DNA of 35,415 nt from Oscillospiraceae bacterium (GTDB lineage Bacteria; Bacillota; Clostridia; Oscillospirales; Ruminococcaceae), in assembly GCA_900768705.1 (NCBI GenBank), contig CAAGEB010000003.1:1-35415 (forward strand). Reading direction: 5' to 3'. The first letter of the stretch is position 1, and each line of letters starts with the position of its first letter. Under the pieces are notes generated by a model. That model was not told where the DNA came from and searched no databases. It saw only the letters and a list, made by a program, of their open reading frames with translations. The translations under genes and the position numbers were made by a program. Shown here piece after piece: positions 15,562 through 23,722 of the stretch.

Positions 15562-16347
15562 TCAGATTGCCTGTTCCGAAAGATAGGAAGAAATCAGCTG
15601 CATTTGTCTGGTGTATGAACCAAGCATAACCCCTCTGTCAATGGAGCAGTCGGTATAGTCTCTTCCGCGGGAAAGCATAAGGTAACTGTCATCCGACGGA
15701 CAGCCGTTTGTGGGATCCAGTCCCACCCAGCCCTCTTCTGTCCAGTATTCCACCCAACTGTGGGTTTCTCCGTCACAGCTGGCAAGTCCCGCAATATACC
15801 TACAGGGAATATCATCCATTCTCAGCAGCGACAGCAATATGTGGGAATAATCCTGACACACACCGCAGTGCTGTGTGAAAGCAGCCTCCGCAGAAGTAAA
15901 TATATCGGTACTGTTTTTCTGATAATTCATTGCGGAGAAAACCTTTTCGGAAAAATATTCCGCTCTGGCGGAAACATCACTCTCCGAGAGGTTCTCTGTA
16001 ATTTCCTTGTAAAATGCTCTGATATTTTCCCCCGGCTTTGTGAGGCGGGACTGATACCGGTAACAGGGCATATAATCATGGCTGTGCTTTGAACTGTCCA
16101 CCTCCGCAATTCCCTTAACCTCAAAATCCAGAAAACGATGCTCGGCTTTAAGATAGCCTGCCGTAACATTGTTGCCAAAAGCATCTACCGTCTGCTCCGT
16201 GGGAAGCAGGGGAGTGATGTTCAGCTCGCTTTTCACAATATGCTGAGTTTCCGTTTCCGGAGGAATACACCGCAGTGCTATTGAGTGGTCGTGAACATAA
16301 TTATCAAAGGTGAGCTTTGTGGAGAAAGTAAAATACAGTTTTTTCAT
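15562..16347 (-). CDS. Transglutaminase-like cysteine protease family protein
   Basis: 261 residues. The N-terminal ~100 residues match the beta-rich bacterial transglutaminase N domain. The C-terminal papain-like transglutaminase core has the complete triad: Cys164 (CGVCQDYSH), His196 (ETHSWVEYW) and Asp211 (GLDPTNGC). Bacterial members more often act as proteases or amidases than as cross-linkers. No signal peptide is present, so it is cytoplasmic. The start follows AAGGGGG closely, 9 bases after the alpha-E gene. A transglutaminase next to alpha-E and ATP-grasp genes is a known recurring neighbourhood in bacteria, previously proposed to make or degrade peptide-like products. Confidence 0.92.
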   Translation of the reverse strand: MKKLYFTFSTKLTFDNYVHDHSIALRCIPPETETQHIVKSELNITPLLPTEQTVDAFGNNVTAGYLKAEHRFLDFEVKGIAEVDSSKHSHDYMPCYRYQSRLTKPGENIRAFYKEITENLSESDVSARAEYFSEKVFSAMNYQKNSTDIFTSAEAAFTQHCGVCQDYSHILLSLLRMDDIPCRYIAGLASCDGETHSWVEYWTEEGWVGLDPTNGCPSDDSYLMLSRGRDYTDCSIDRGVMLGSYTRQMQLISSYLSEQAI

Positions 16348-16356
16348 ATTTCCCCC

Positions 16357-17064
16357 TTAACTTGCAATAGGCTCTGAACGCTCAAACAGTCTTTCAAGCG
16401 CAAATACCGCAGATTCGGAATGACCGTTGTAGCTGTCTGTGTTCAGTATTTCTACCAGCGTGCAAAGCTGCTTGGTGTTATAGCGGTAGGGAGTATTTTT
16501 CGGAACTCTTTGAAGATGCTCGCAAAGCCGCTTGAATTCCCTTTCAATTTTGTGGAAAGGATAATCCAGACGAAGATACAGATCCAGCCGTTCTACATAC
16601 TTGCCGCAGTAGATAATATTTATAATCTCGTGATTGAAAACATAGTCGTTGATACATCCCCAGAAGCCGTACAGAATATCCTGAATGGGGAGCATAGCCA
16701 GACGGAGACTCATACCGTTGTCCCGTGCTTCATCCAGCTTGTCCATTGCCATCTGCAAAAAGGACAGTGCTTCGGTTGATATTTCCTCACGGAGTACAAT
16801 TCCGTTGTCGTATGCCCGTGTCAGACAGGCTGCCACAGAGCCGGGGTTGTCTTTGTTGAAAATAAAGCTTTCAAAAAAGTCTACACCGTCCTTGTATGTA
16901 TTTTCAAAACCAAGCCGTGACAGATAACCGGTATAGCTGTCCGGATTGCTGTCGATGCCTCTGTCATACAGAGTTTCAAGTGTGCATAGAGTAGTGAATG
17001 CTCTTTCCGCATACCGCCCAAGCCAGAAAAGACGGTCGCCGTGTTCTATCGAGATAGTATCCAT
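16357..17064 (-). CDS. Alpha-E domain protein, short form
   Basis: 235 residues, all-helical and cytoplasmic. The N-terminal motif RLFWLGRYAERA is the diagnostic alpha-E (COG2307) signature, and repeated E/R-containing helices follow. Many homologues are ~310 residues, so this is a shortened version with compact loops. The biochemical role is unknown; the domain nearly always accompanies the circularly permuted ATP-grasp protein, sometimes as a fusion, and is thought to assist it. It overlaps the ATP-grasp gene by 19 bases and has a strong AAGGAGGAGG site inside the end of that gene, 12 bases from the ATG, so the two are likely made together. Confidence 0.88.
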   Translation of the reverse strand: MDTISIEHGDRLFWLGRYAERAFTTLCTLETLYDRGIDSNPDSYTGYLSRLGFENTYKDGVDFFESFIFNKDNPGSVAACLTRAYDNGIVLREEISTEALSFLQMAMDKLDEARDNGMSLRLAMLPIQDILYGFWGCINDYVFNHEIINIIYCGKYVERLDLYLRLDYPFHKIEREFKRLCEHLQRVPKNTPYRYNTKQLCTLVEILNTDSYNGHSESAVFALERLFERSEPIAS

Positions 17065-18392
17065 GTGTCTTTAAAGCCTCCTCCTTGTGATGAATTAACA
17101 ACAAAGCTGTCGGGATTTCTTGAAAATCTGGTAAGTCCCGAAGCCCATACCTTTGTTTCCTTTCCTGAAAGCACAAACGCTCTCAGATCCGCCTTTCGCA
17201 TAACCTTTTTGCCGTCGTCGAATATGGGAAGATCGCAGAAGTCGATAACCTCCTGTGCGATAAAACGCCTCGGCTCACGAATAATTGTCTGTCGGAATTC
17301 CTCCAGCTTTTCCGCAGAAAGGTCGCTGCCGAATACAACTCCGTATCCTCCCGCTTCTGCCACATCCTTTATAACCAGCTTGCCGATATTCTCCAGAACA
17401 TACTTCTTATCCTCTTCGTAGAAGGGAAGGTAGGTGGGAGCGTTTTTCAGAATAGGTTCTTCTCCCAGATAATACTTTATCATCTTCGGAACAAAGTAGT
17501 ATATTCCCTTATCGTCTGCCACTCCGTTTCCGGGAGCGTTGATAATTGCCACATTTCCCGAACGGTACGCTTCCATAAGATTGGGAATGCCGATAAGAGA
17601 GATTGACTCAAAGGTAAGCGGATCAAGATACTCGTCCGAAATACGGCGGTACAAAGCTCCGATCTTTGTGCGGCCTCCGGAGTAGGTTTTCTGATAAAGC
17701 ACATTATTTTCGACGAACAATTCATCGTTGGATACCAGCACTGCGCCGGTCAACTCTGCCAGATAACTGTGCTCAAAATACGCTGCGTTGAAGCGTCCGG
17801 GGGTCAGAATTGCGTTAATTCCGTTGCAGTTGGAGTAATCCATGGTTTCCTTGAGGAGCTGTGCATAGTTGCGGTTATCCACAACGGGAATGTCTGCAAA
17901 TACCTTCGGAGTTACCACTCTGGTAAGCTCTCTTGCAATCAGCGGATAAGAAGCACCGGAGGGGATACGCAGGTTGTCCTCCAGAATATACCATTCTCCG
18001 TCTTTTCCAAGCACCAGATCAATTCCGGATATATGGCTGTAAATATTGTTGGGAGGGGTTATGCCTTCGCACTGGGGCAGATAGCCGCTGGAAATATAAA
18101 CGAAGTCCTCGGGAACAATTTTATCTCTGATGATTTTCTTTTCGTGATAAATGTCATACAGAAACATATTCAGCGCATTGACACGCTGGATCAGACCCTT
18201 TTCAATCCCGCTGAATTCCTTGGCTGTGATAATTCTCGGAATAGAGTCAAAGGGAAACAACTGTTCCTTAAAGACGCCGTTTTTATAAATTCCGAACTTT
18301 ACACCGTATCTCCGCATAAGGTCGTTGATTCTTGTTATGTCTTCAACGGGCGGATCTGGAAAAGTTATTTCTTTGTTAACCGTTTCGGTCAT
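17046..18392 (-). CDS. Circularly permuted ATP-grasp ligase, type 2 (COG2308)
   Basis: 448 residues, predicted to join a carboxylate to an amine through an acyl phosphate with ATP. Family landmarks are visible: YILEDNLRIPSGASYPL in the first half, the glycine-rich loop AGGYGVVFG, RFIAQEVIDFCDLP, and the C-terminal KADLRAFVLSG then VVNSSQGGGFKDTW, where the Asn and acidic residues should bind Mg-ATP. An in-frame GTG lies 9 bases further upstream, but GGGAG 8 bases before the ATG at 18392 supports the shorter start. It is the first gene of the operon, after a consensus promoter and a leader hairpin. Substrate and product are unknown; no precursor peptide or carrier protein is visible nearby. 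Confidence 0.92.
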   Translation of the reverse strand: MTETVNKEITFPDPPVEDITRINDLMRRYGVKFGIYKNGVFKEQLFPFDSIPRIITAKEFSGIEKGLIQRVNALNMFLYDIYHEKKIIRDKIVPEDFVYISSGYLPQCEGITPPNNIYSHISGIDLVLGKDGEWYILEDNLRIPSGASYPLIARELTRVVTPKVFADIPVVDNRNYAQLLKETMDYSNCNGINAILTPGRFNAAYFEHSYLAELTGAVLVSNDELFVENNVLYQKTYSGGRTKIGALYRRISDEYLDPLTFESISLIGIPNLMEAYRSGNVAIINAPGNGVADDKGIYYFVPKMIKYYLGEEPILKNAPTYLPFYEEDKKYVLENIGKLVIKDVAEAGGYGVVFGSDLSAEKLEEFRQTIIREPRRFIAQEVIDFCDLPIFDDGKKVMRKADLRAFVLSGKETKVWASGLTRFSRNPDSFVVNSSQGGGFKDTWILSR

Positions 18393-18415
18393 TCTGACCA
18401 CTCCCTTTCAAACCA

Positions 18416-18448
18416 CAAGGGCGCCCTCAGATAATGAGAGCGCCCTTG
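18416..18448 (-). promoter_or_regulatory. Leader hairpin ahead of the ATP-grasp operon
   Basis: CAAGGGCG (18416-18423) pairs with CGCCCTTG (18441-18448), with an inner CTCA/TGAG stem. It fills most of the ~67-base leader between the promoter and the ribosome site. On the minus strand it is not followed by T, so it is not an attenuator of the usual kind. On the plus strand CTTTTTATT follows, so it could stop antisense transcripts. Other options are mRNA 5' stabilisation or a binding site for a regulator. Confidence 0.6.
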
Positions 18449-18465
18449 CTTTTTATTATAGTTGT

Positions 18466-18494
18466 ATTATACACGAATAATCGAAATTTGTCAA
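18466..18494 (-). promoter_or_regulatory. Consensus sigma-A promoter of the ATP-grasp operon
   Basis: On the minus strand TTGACA (18489-18494), a 17-base spacer and TATAAT (18466-18471), a full match to consensus. The upstream sequence (18495-18560) is very AT-rich with A and T tracts, as in UP elements. Strong basal transcription is expected. Confidence 0.88.
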
Positions 18495-18588
18495 TATCAT
18501 TTTTGATAAAATATAGACAAAAATATGAACTTTTATTGGCTATTTTGCAATTTTACAATTTTCAACTTGCAAAATCTCTGAAATTCAG

Positions 18589-20202
18589 TTAATCGGCGAC
18601 TGCGTAATTATTTACATCCGGAAGCTCGTCTCTCGTTATGCAGAGGGTATTGTTGTACATAACACTCAGACTTGCGGCGGAGTTGTATTCCCCGCTGAAT
18701 GTACCGCTGCCGTCAATGATATACTTTCCGGCACCAAGTCCGCACCACAGCCAAAGAGCGTTATCCCGATTCATGGCATCCACCGATGGAAGTACATCGC
18801 AGGCGGTAACGCACAGCGGCTTTTTTGTGGGAAAGGCATTTGCCAGCGCAGAAAATCGTCCTGCAAAAGAGCTGTCGGTTTTTTCGTAAAAGCTCTGACC
18901 TATGATGTCGCAGTAACGGTCTCCGGGGTAATAGTCAGAAGAACTGCCGTTCCAGACAAAAATGAGATTTGAAAGCTTGTGATATTTGCAAAGCCTGTCA
19001 AAAACAAGCCGCCACAGCTTTACATAATCGCTTCCGTTGTTTCCCCACCAATACAGTCCCGCTTCGCCGTCGGGTATAGGCTCAAAAAGGATAGGAACCC
19101 TTTCGCTGTCCAGTTTTTTTAGTGTTTCCGCAAGGGTATCAATATCCGAAACGAGAGCCGAAGTGTTTGCCGAAAGAAAGCCGTTGGCTACCAGCGAATC
19201 AATATCTTCCTTATCCATCACGGCAACATCATTCAGATTTGTCACAGCAAGAGCTTCGGAGGTGTCAAAGCTGTCTGCGGAGGTGTCACGGCGGAAATTT
19301 GGAGAATACCAATGCCAAGTGTAGGCGGCAATACCGCCGTTTCTGCTCCATTCTGCCGCAAGCTCAAGGTCTTTGTCCAATGCCTCTTCGGCAGATTTAT
19401 CGTCAGTGAGTACCGCTCCTGCCAGTTCGCTTTGTCTTATGGCAGGGTAACGGCCGGTTTGCTTATAAATCGCTTCTATTTCAGCATTGGTGCCGACGGA
19501 AACATTCTGGGCAGTCATTATGCTTCTGCCGTAAATTTCGGATATATACCGCATAATTCCCACGGTTTCAATTCCTGCACTCGGATTAACAGCCGCTGTT
19601 CCGATTTTATAGCAGTCGCCGCTTACCTTATCGGAGCTTTCGGCAATCAGATAATCAAGATCCGCCGATCCGCTTTCCAATGCGAAATGTACTGTGTTGG
19701 AGCCGGATTCCAAGTATATATTGTCCACTGCATAAAGACTGAAATTGCTGTCGGTATTGCCATCCTCGTCCTTTGCAGCCGGGGGAATATAGAAAGCACC
19801 GATGGTGTTTTTCCCGAGGGAAAGCCGTATGGAAGCCCCGTCCTGCGATCTTGAGGCGATTATAATACGGTAATGTCCGTCGGTGTTGGCGTTGATGATA
19901 TGAGTAAGAGTATTTCCCTTTGTCATACGAATATAGCCTTTTCCGTCAAAATTTCCGTCCTCCCGAGTTACTCCGTCGGTAACTCCGCCCTCGGCATTCA
20001 GCTTGGTGATAAATTCCTGCTTCTGAATATTGAATTCCTTCGGGGAATATTCGTCCTTGGAGGAGCCGCTGTTGTTATTGTCCCCCTCTGAAATTTCTTC
20101 CGACAGGGAAGAGCTTTCCTCGCAATAATCGGGAATTTTCGTACAGCCGCACAAGACAGCGGAAATCGCCGTCAGTATCGCAATGCCTTTTTTTCTGTTC
20201 AT
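18589..20202 (-). CDS. GH26-like lipoprotein with CBM35-like domain, catalytic residues missing
   Basis: 537 residues, exported and lipid-anchored: a basic N terminus, a hydrophobic stretch and a lipobox ending at Cys20 (VLCGC). A Ser/Glu/Asn-rich linker leads to a beta-sandwich resembling CBM35 (~60-190), then a GH26 beta-mannanase-type barrel (~205-537) with TWHWYSP, YWWGNNG, LIFVWNG and YYPGDRYCDIIGQ. The canonical acid/base region FRPLHE reads FEPIPD (373-378), so His becomes Pro and Glu becomes Asp. The nucleophile position (LTENG in active relatives) reads VTACD, giving Ala467. It is therefore probably non-hydrolytic, perhaps glycan-binding. The ATG follows AAGGAGAG; a terminator-like hairpin lies just upstream. 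No separate promoter was identified. Confidence 0.85.
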   Translation of the reverse strand: MNRKKGIAILTAISAVLCGCTKIPDYCEESSSLSEEISEGDNNNSGSSKDEYSPKEFNIQKQEFITKLNAEGGVTDGVTREDGNFDGKGYIRMTKGNTLTHIINANTDGHYRIIIASRSQDGASIRLSLGKNTIGAFYIPPAAKDEDGNTDSNFSLYAVDNIYLESGSNTVHFALESGSADLDYLIAESSDKVSGDCYKIGTAAVNPSAGIETVGIMRYISEIYGRSIMTAQNVSVGTNAEIEAIYKQTGRYPAIRQSELAGAVLTDDKSAEEALDKDLELAAEWSRNGGIAAYTWHWYSPNFRRDTSADSFDTSEALAVTNLNDVAVMDKEDIDSLVANGFLSANTSALVSDIDTLAETLKKLDSERVPILFEPIPDGEAGLYWWGNNGSDYVKLWRLVFDRLCKYHKLSNLIFVWNGSSSDYYPGDRYCDIIGQSFYEKTDSSFAGRFSALANAFPTKKPLCVTACDVLPSVDAMNRDNALWLWCGLGAGKYIIDGSGTFSGEYNSAASLSVMYNNTLCITRDELPDVNNYAVAD

Positions 20203-20216
20203 TTTCTCTCCTTGTA

Positions 20217-20291
20217 TAAAAACCAACACCGCACCATTGTCGGTCAAAGCACTTTTGTAAGTCTCAGACAAACGACAATATTATGCGGTGT
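20217..20291 (-). terminator. Long hairpin with T-run between the FtsA-like gene and the GH26-like gene
   Basis: ACACCGCA (20226-20233) pairs with TGCGGTGT (20284-20291), and ATTGTCG (20236-20242) with CGACAAT (20273-20279), enclosing a ~30-base loop. On the minus strand it is followed by TGGTTTTTAT. This is a plausible intrinsic terminator for the upstream operon. The T-run ends only a few bases before the ribosome site of the GH26-like gene, so it may also act as an attenuator of that gene. Confidence 0.7.
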
Positions 20292-20301
20292 GGTATTGCC
20301 T

Positions 20302-22335
20302 TTATTCTATAACTATAACATCGCCGTTATGAAGCTCCTCGTCCAGTCTGGCAATTCTTCCGTTCACGGTGACGGTTGCGGTATGAGCCAGCATTTCCGA
20401 AGGATCGTCGGAAAAAGCAGCCGCTACATCCAGAAAGATAGGAAGCTTTCCGTCCTGCTTTAATGGGTAATTGGCGGAAATGCCGTTTACGGTAATGGCA
20501 ATACTGTCTGTTTTTTTTGGCTGTGACAGGTCTGCGGAACCGTTTTCGTCCTTTGTGATAACATCTCCGCTGTGGAGTACGCTGTCTGCCGCCGCTTTAT
20601 TTCCGTTCAGAAGTACCGGATCACTGATTTTATGCGCCTTTACAAGTTCGCCCAAAGTCTGAACACTGATTAATTCTATTTCGTCATTATCCTGAATTCT
20701 TCTGTCGGCGGTGACGGTATTTCCGTTAAGTCTGATGAATTTTCCCGCTTTGGTTTCCGTACCGAAAAGAGAAACGGAAAAAGAGGAAAGCTCCTTTGTA
20801 TTGAAATAGTCCGAAAGCCTTGCGGAAGCGTCCTTGCCCTTTTGTGCCGAAACAACATTCACTTCATCGCCCTTGGTAACAACGGTGGTGAGAGAAGCGG
20901 GTTTTCCGTTGACGGTAATCTCCGAAGGCTTTGCAGGTTCGCCCCGAACAACAGTTTTCGTGCCGGAAAGAATAAAGGACAGGGTTTTTCCGGAGGGTGC
21001 GATAAGGCTCTGAGTTTTGAATTTTGCAAGATTGAGCAGCTCAAAAACGGTAAGTCTGCTGGTATCCAGAGCACGAATTCGTTTGCCGTTAAAGGTAATT
21101 GTGGTAAAATCATAGGAAATTCCGCTTCCGGAGCTTACCGCAATGCCCAAAGGAGTTGCCAATTCCGCTCCGAATCGGAATTTTTCGGAGGGCAGCACTC
21201 CACGGAACATTCCGTCTCGTCCTGCGGTAACTCTGCCGTCAGGCATACCCAGTTCCTTTGCCACCAGCGTTGTAAGATCCTTGAGCTTGCTTCCGCCTCC
21301 CGCAAGGAATACTGCTTTCGGCGGAACTATATTTGCGTCCAGTATTTCTCGGGCAATCACCCGTGCCAGTTCTTCGGCGGCAGGAGCGGTAACTTTATTG
21401 ATTTCTTCCCTTGTAATTGTGCTTTCGTTCAGCAGGATATCAGTATATGTAACAATGTCATCGGTGCTTGTTTTAATCATTTCCGCAGTGGAAAAATCCA
21501 CCAGCAGCTCACGCATAACAGTCTCGGTCACTTCGTCTCCGGCAGTGGTTGCCATGGCATAGGCAACAACGCTGCCGTTGCTGGAAATAGCAATATCCGA
21601 TGTTCCTGCTCCGATGTCGCACAGTGCCAGATTGGTAATTCTCAATTCAGGAGGAATAATAACATTCATTGCAGCAATCGGCTCGAGGGTAATATCCGCA
21701 ACCTCCAGCTTCGCCGCTTCCATTGCCGAACAAAGACTTTCCACCACATAAGCGGGCAGGAAGGTGGCAATAATCTCCGTTGTGAGAGTTTCTCCTCTGT
21801 GTCCCTCGGGATTTGTGACTTTAAAGCCGTCCAGGGATTTTGAAATAACGCTGTGTCCTACACAGTAAAAACCGGTAGTCTGATTTTCCTCGGAAAATTT
21901 CCCGCAGGTTTTGCGAACGGCATCCAGCTCGGTTTCCTTGATATCCTCGTCGGTAAGAACCTTTGCGGGGGGAAGCTTGTAATCCCAGCAGGCACGGAGA
22001 GTTTTCAGCGCACGACCCGCAGCGGCAATACAGGCTTTTGTCAGCATAATATTGTTCCGCTTTTCCAGAGTTTTGCGAACCTGAACTATATCCCCAGCAA
22101 CTGCGTCGATATCCTCAATTTGTCCGTCCAGCATTGACCGTTTGCTGTGGAAAACCGTTTCAATGTCCAGAACCTTCAGTCCTTCCGGGGTATGCAGACC
22201 GAGAATTCCAACCACCGAACGGGTGCCTATATCCAGAGCGAAAATAGTATCGCCCTGCTTTTTTCTTGTCGGTTTGTTTGCAGAGGTTCTTGGTTTAGAG
22301 GCTTTGGCGGATGACCGCTTCTTTTTATTGTCCAT
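20302..22335 (-). CDS. FtsA/PilM-like actin-fold ATPase with repeated C-terminal units
   Basis: 677 residues, against ~420 for classical FtsA. A basic tail of ~28 residues precedes the actin-like domain (~31-400) with phosphate-1 (ALDIGTRSVVGI), phosphate-2 (LCDIGAGTSDIAI) and adenosine (FLAGGGSKL) motifs and an FtsA-type SHS2 insertion. The last ~260 residues contain four or five units of the pattern I-x-V/L-N-G followed ~10-14 residues later by a GD-x-I/V turn (ITVNGKPASL, IRLNGNTV, VLLNGNKA, ITVNGISAN, VTVNGRIARL), suggesting small beta-grasp-like domains. No C-terminal amphipathic helix is evident; the protein ends GDVIVIE. GGAG precedes the ATG. A division or envelope-complex role is inferred from the fold. 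Confidence 0.85.
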   Translation of the reverse strand: MDNKKKRSSAKASKPRTSANKPTRKKQGDTIFALDIGTRSVVGILGLHTPEGLKVLDIETVFHSKRSMLDGQIEDIDAVAGDIVQVRKTLEKRNNIMLTKACIAAAGRALKTLRACWDYKLPPAKVLTDEDIKETELDAVRKTCGKFSEENQTTGFYCVGHSVISKSLDGFKVTNPEGHRGETLTTEIIATFLPAYVVESLCSAMEAAKLEVADITLEPIAAMNVIIPPELRITNLALCDIGAGTSDIAISSNGSVVAYAMATTAGDEVTETVMRELLVDFSTAEMIKTSTDDIVTYTDILLNESTITREEINKVTAPAAEELARVIAREILDANIVPPKAVFLAGGGSKLKDLTTLVAKELGMPDGRVTAGRDGMFRGVLPSEKFRFGAELATPLGIAVSSGSGISYDFTTITFNGKRIRALDTSRLTVFELLNLAKFKTQSLIAPSGKTLSFILSGTKTVVRGEPAKPSEITVNGKPASLTTVVTKGDEVNVVSAQKGKDASARLSDYFNTKELSSFSVSLFGTETKAGKFIRLNGNTVTADRRIQDNDEIELISVQTLGELVKAHKISDPVLLNGNKAAADSVLHSGDVITKDENGSADLSQPKKTDSIAITVNGISANYPLKQDGKLPIFLDVAAAFSDDPSEMLAHTATVTVNGRIARLDEELHNGDVIVIE

Positions 22336-22369
22336 AACAAACTCCGTTATCCGTAGGATGTCCCTTTTA

Positions 22370-23032
22370 TCAATCTTTGATTTTCAGTGCCTTGCGAAGT
22401 TCCTTTTCATCGGAATTCAGCATAACTACAAGTACAATATCTCCGCTTGAAAGTGTGGTGCCGCCTCGGGGTATTATCGTTCTGCCGTCACGGCTTATGC
22501 AGGCGAGGTTGCAGTTGGAGGGAAGCTGAAGCTTTGACAGGGGAGTACCTTCCAGAGCGTAATTCTGAGGAATGGTAATTTCCATGAGAGAGGCTTCGTT
22601 TCCGTCCAGTTTCATCAGTTTCTTCATTGCGGACAGGTCAATTTCGTGTTCCAGCAGCTGAATAATGTTATCTGTTGCGGATATTACAATATCAACTCCG
22701 AGATTTTTTATTGCACTGGCGTTTTTGGGATTGTTGACCTTGGCAATGGTTTTTTTGACGCCGAAGGTATTTTTGGCTATCTGACAGCATACAAGGTTGC
22801 TTTCGTCTTTGCCCATAACGGCAATAACGCAGTCCGCTCTTTTTGCGTCGCAGGCTTCCAGAGCTTCCACGGTGGTACCGTTTCCGCAGATAACATCCGC
22901 ATCAATGTTGTTGGCGCAGAATTGGCTTTGTTCCTTGTCCTGTTCAATGATTGTTATGGAATAGTCACGCTCCAGCAGCGTTTTTGCAAGATAGAAACCG
23001 ACCTTGCCGCCGCCTACAATTATTGCTTTCAT
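22370..23032 (-). CDS. TrkA/KtrA-type potassium channel regulator, second of a pair
   Basis: 220 residues: an RCK N domain with an intact nucleotide-binding loop (GGGKVG, residues 7-12) and an acidic residue ending the second strand (IIEQD), then a TrkA_C domain (~140-215). Such proteins bind NAD(H) or ATP/ADP and gate a membrane potassium channel (TrkH/KtrB). AAAGGAG precedes the ATG. It follows the other TrkA-type gene by 32 bases. No channel subunit is encoded in the window, so the partner must be elsewhere. Confidence 0.92.
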   Translation of the reverse strand: MKAIIVGGGKVGFYLAKTLLERDYSITIIEQDKEQSQFCANNIDADVICGNGTTVEALEACDAKRADCVIAVMGKDESNLVCCQIAKNTFGVKKTIAKVNNPKNASAIKNLGVDIVISATDNIIQLLEHEIDLSAMKKLMKLDGNEASLMEITIPQNYALEGTPLSKLQLPSNCNLACISRDGRTIIPRGGTTLSSGDIVLVVMLNSDEKELRKALKIKD

Positions 23033-23064
23033 ACAAAAATGCTCCTTTGAGTTATCCGCAGATA

Positions 23065-23685
23065 TTATGCTTTCTTGGCGAAAATAAATTTATCTCCCGC
23101 TATAAAAGAGGCAGGCTGACCGCTGTACATAATCAGTCCCGAGTTCTGACGGAGTATTCCGAAAAGCACTTCATCGTTTTCGTATGTAATGTCTGCGGGA
23201 GTTTTTCCTATCAATTTTTCGGGAACATCAATGGTGGAAAAATGTACCGTGCTGCTTCCGAAATTAAGCTCCCGTCCGCTGCCGTCATCCTCTTCCAGAG
23301 CGGCGCAGGCGGCATTTACGGTAAGCTTCGTCGGGCATATTACATTAATTCCCAGCTTTTCATATACATTTCCCTTGCTTATATCGGTAATTCGTGCAAA
23401 TATTTTCGGGACATTGAACACCTGCTTTGCCAGCTGTGACGCCATTATATTCATATCATCCTCGTCCGTAACGGCAAACAGCGCATCACAGGTCTCAATG
23501 CCCGCTCTTTTGAGTATTCCCTGATCGATAGGAACTCCCGGAGTGGTAAAGCCTCCGAAATCAGGCGGCAGCGACTCAAATTTCACGCTGTTTTTATCTA
23601 TAACGGAAACATCATGACCTCTTCCGTCAAGCACAGTTGCAAGTGCGGAACCTACTTTTTCACATCCCAGAATAAGTACATTCAT
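23065..23685 (-). CDS. TrkA/KtrA-type potassium channel regulator, first of a pair, altered nucleotide loop
   Basis: 206 residues with the RCK N and TrkA_C layout of the next gene. The glycine-rich loop reads GCEKVG (residues 7-12), so the middle Gly of GxGxxG is Glu; nucleotide binding may be weakened or altered. The ATDEDDMN segment after the fourth strand is typical. The ribosome site is poor. Together the two single-RCK genes resemble the two halves of enterobacterial TrkA split into separate proteins and may form a hetero-oligomeric ring (inference). Confidence 0.9.
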   Translation of the reverse strand: MNVLILGCEKVGSALATVLDGRGHDVSVIDKNSVKFESLPPDFGGFTTPGVPIDQGILKRAGIETCDALFAVTDEDDMNIMASQLAKQVFNVPKIFARITDISKGNVYEKLGINVICPTKLTVNAACAALEEDDGSGRELNFGSSTVHFSTIDVPEKLIGKTPADITYENDEVLFGILRQNSGLIMYSGQPASFIAGDKFIFAKKA

Positions 23686-23722
23686 ATTTGTGGCGGGAAA
23701 AATCCCTCAGCCCCTTTCAAAA

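Noticed and set aside
18543..18574. TTTTGCAA/TTGCAAAA inverted repeat after the GH26-like gene as a terminator
   Set aside because: The stem is short and AT-only apart from one GC pair per arm, and no T-run follows on the minus strand.
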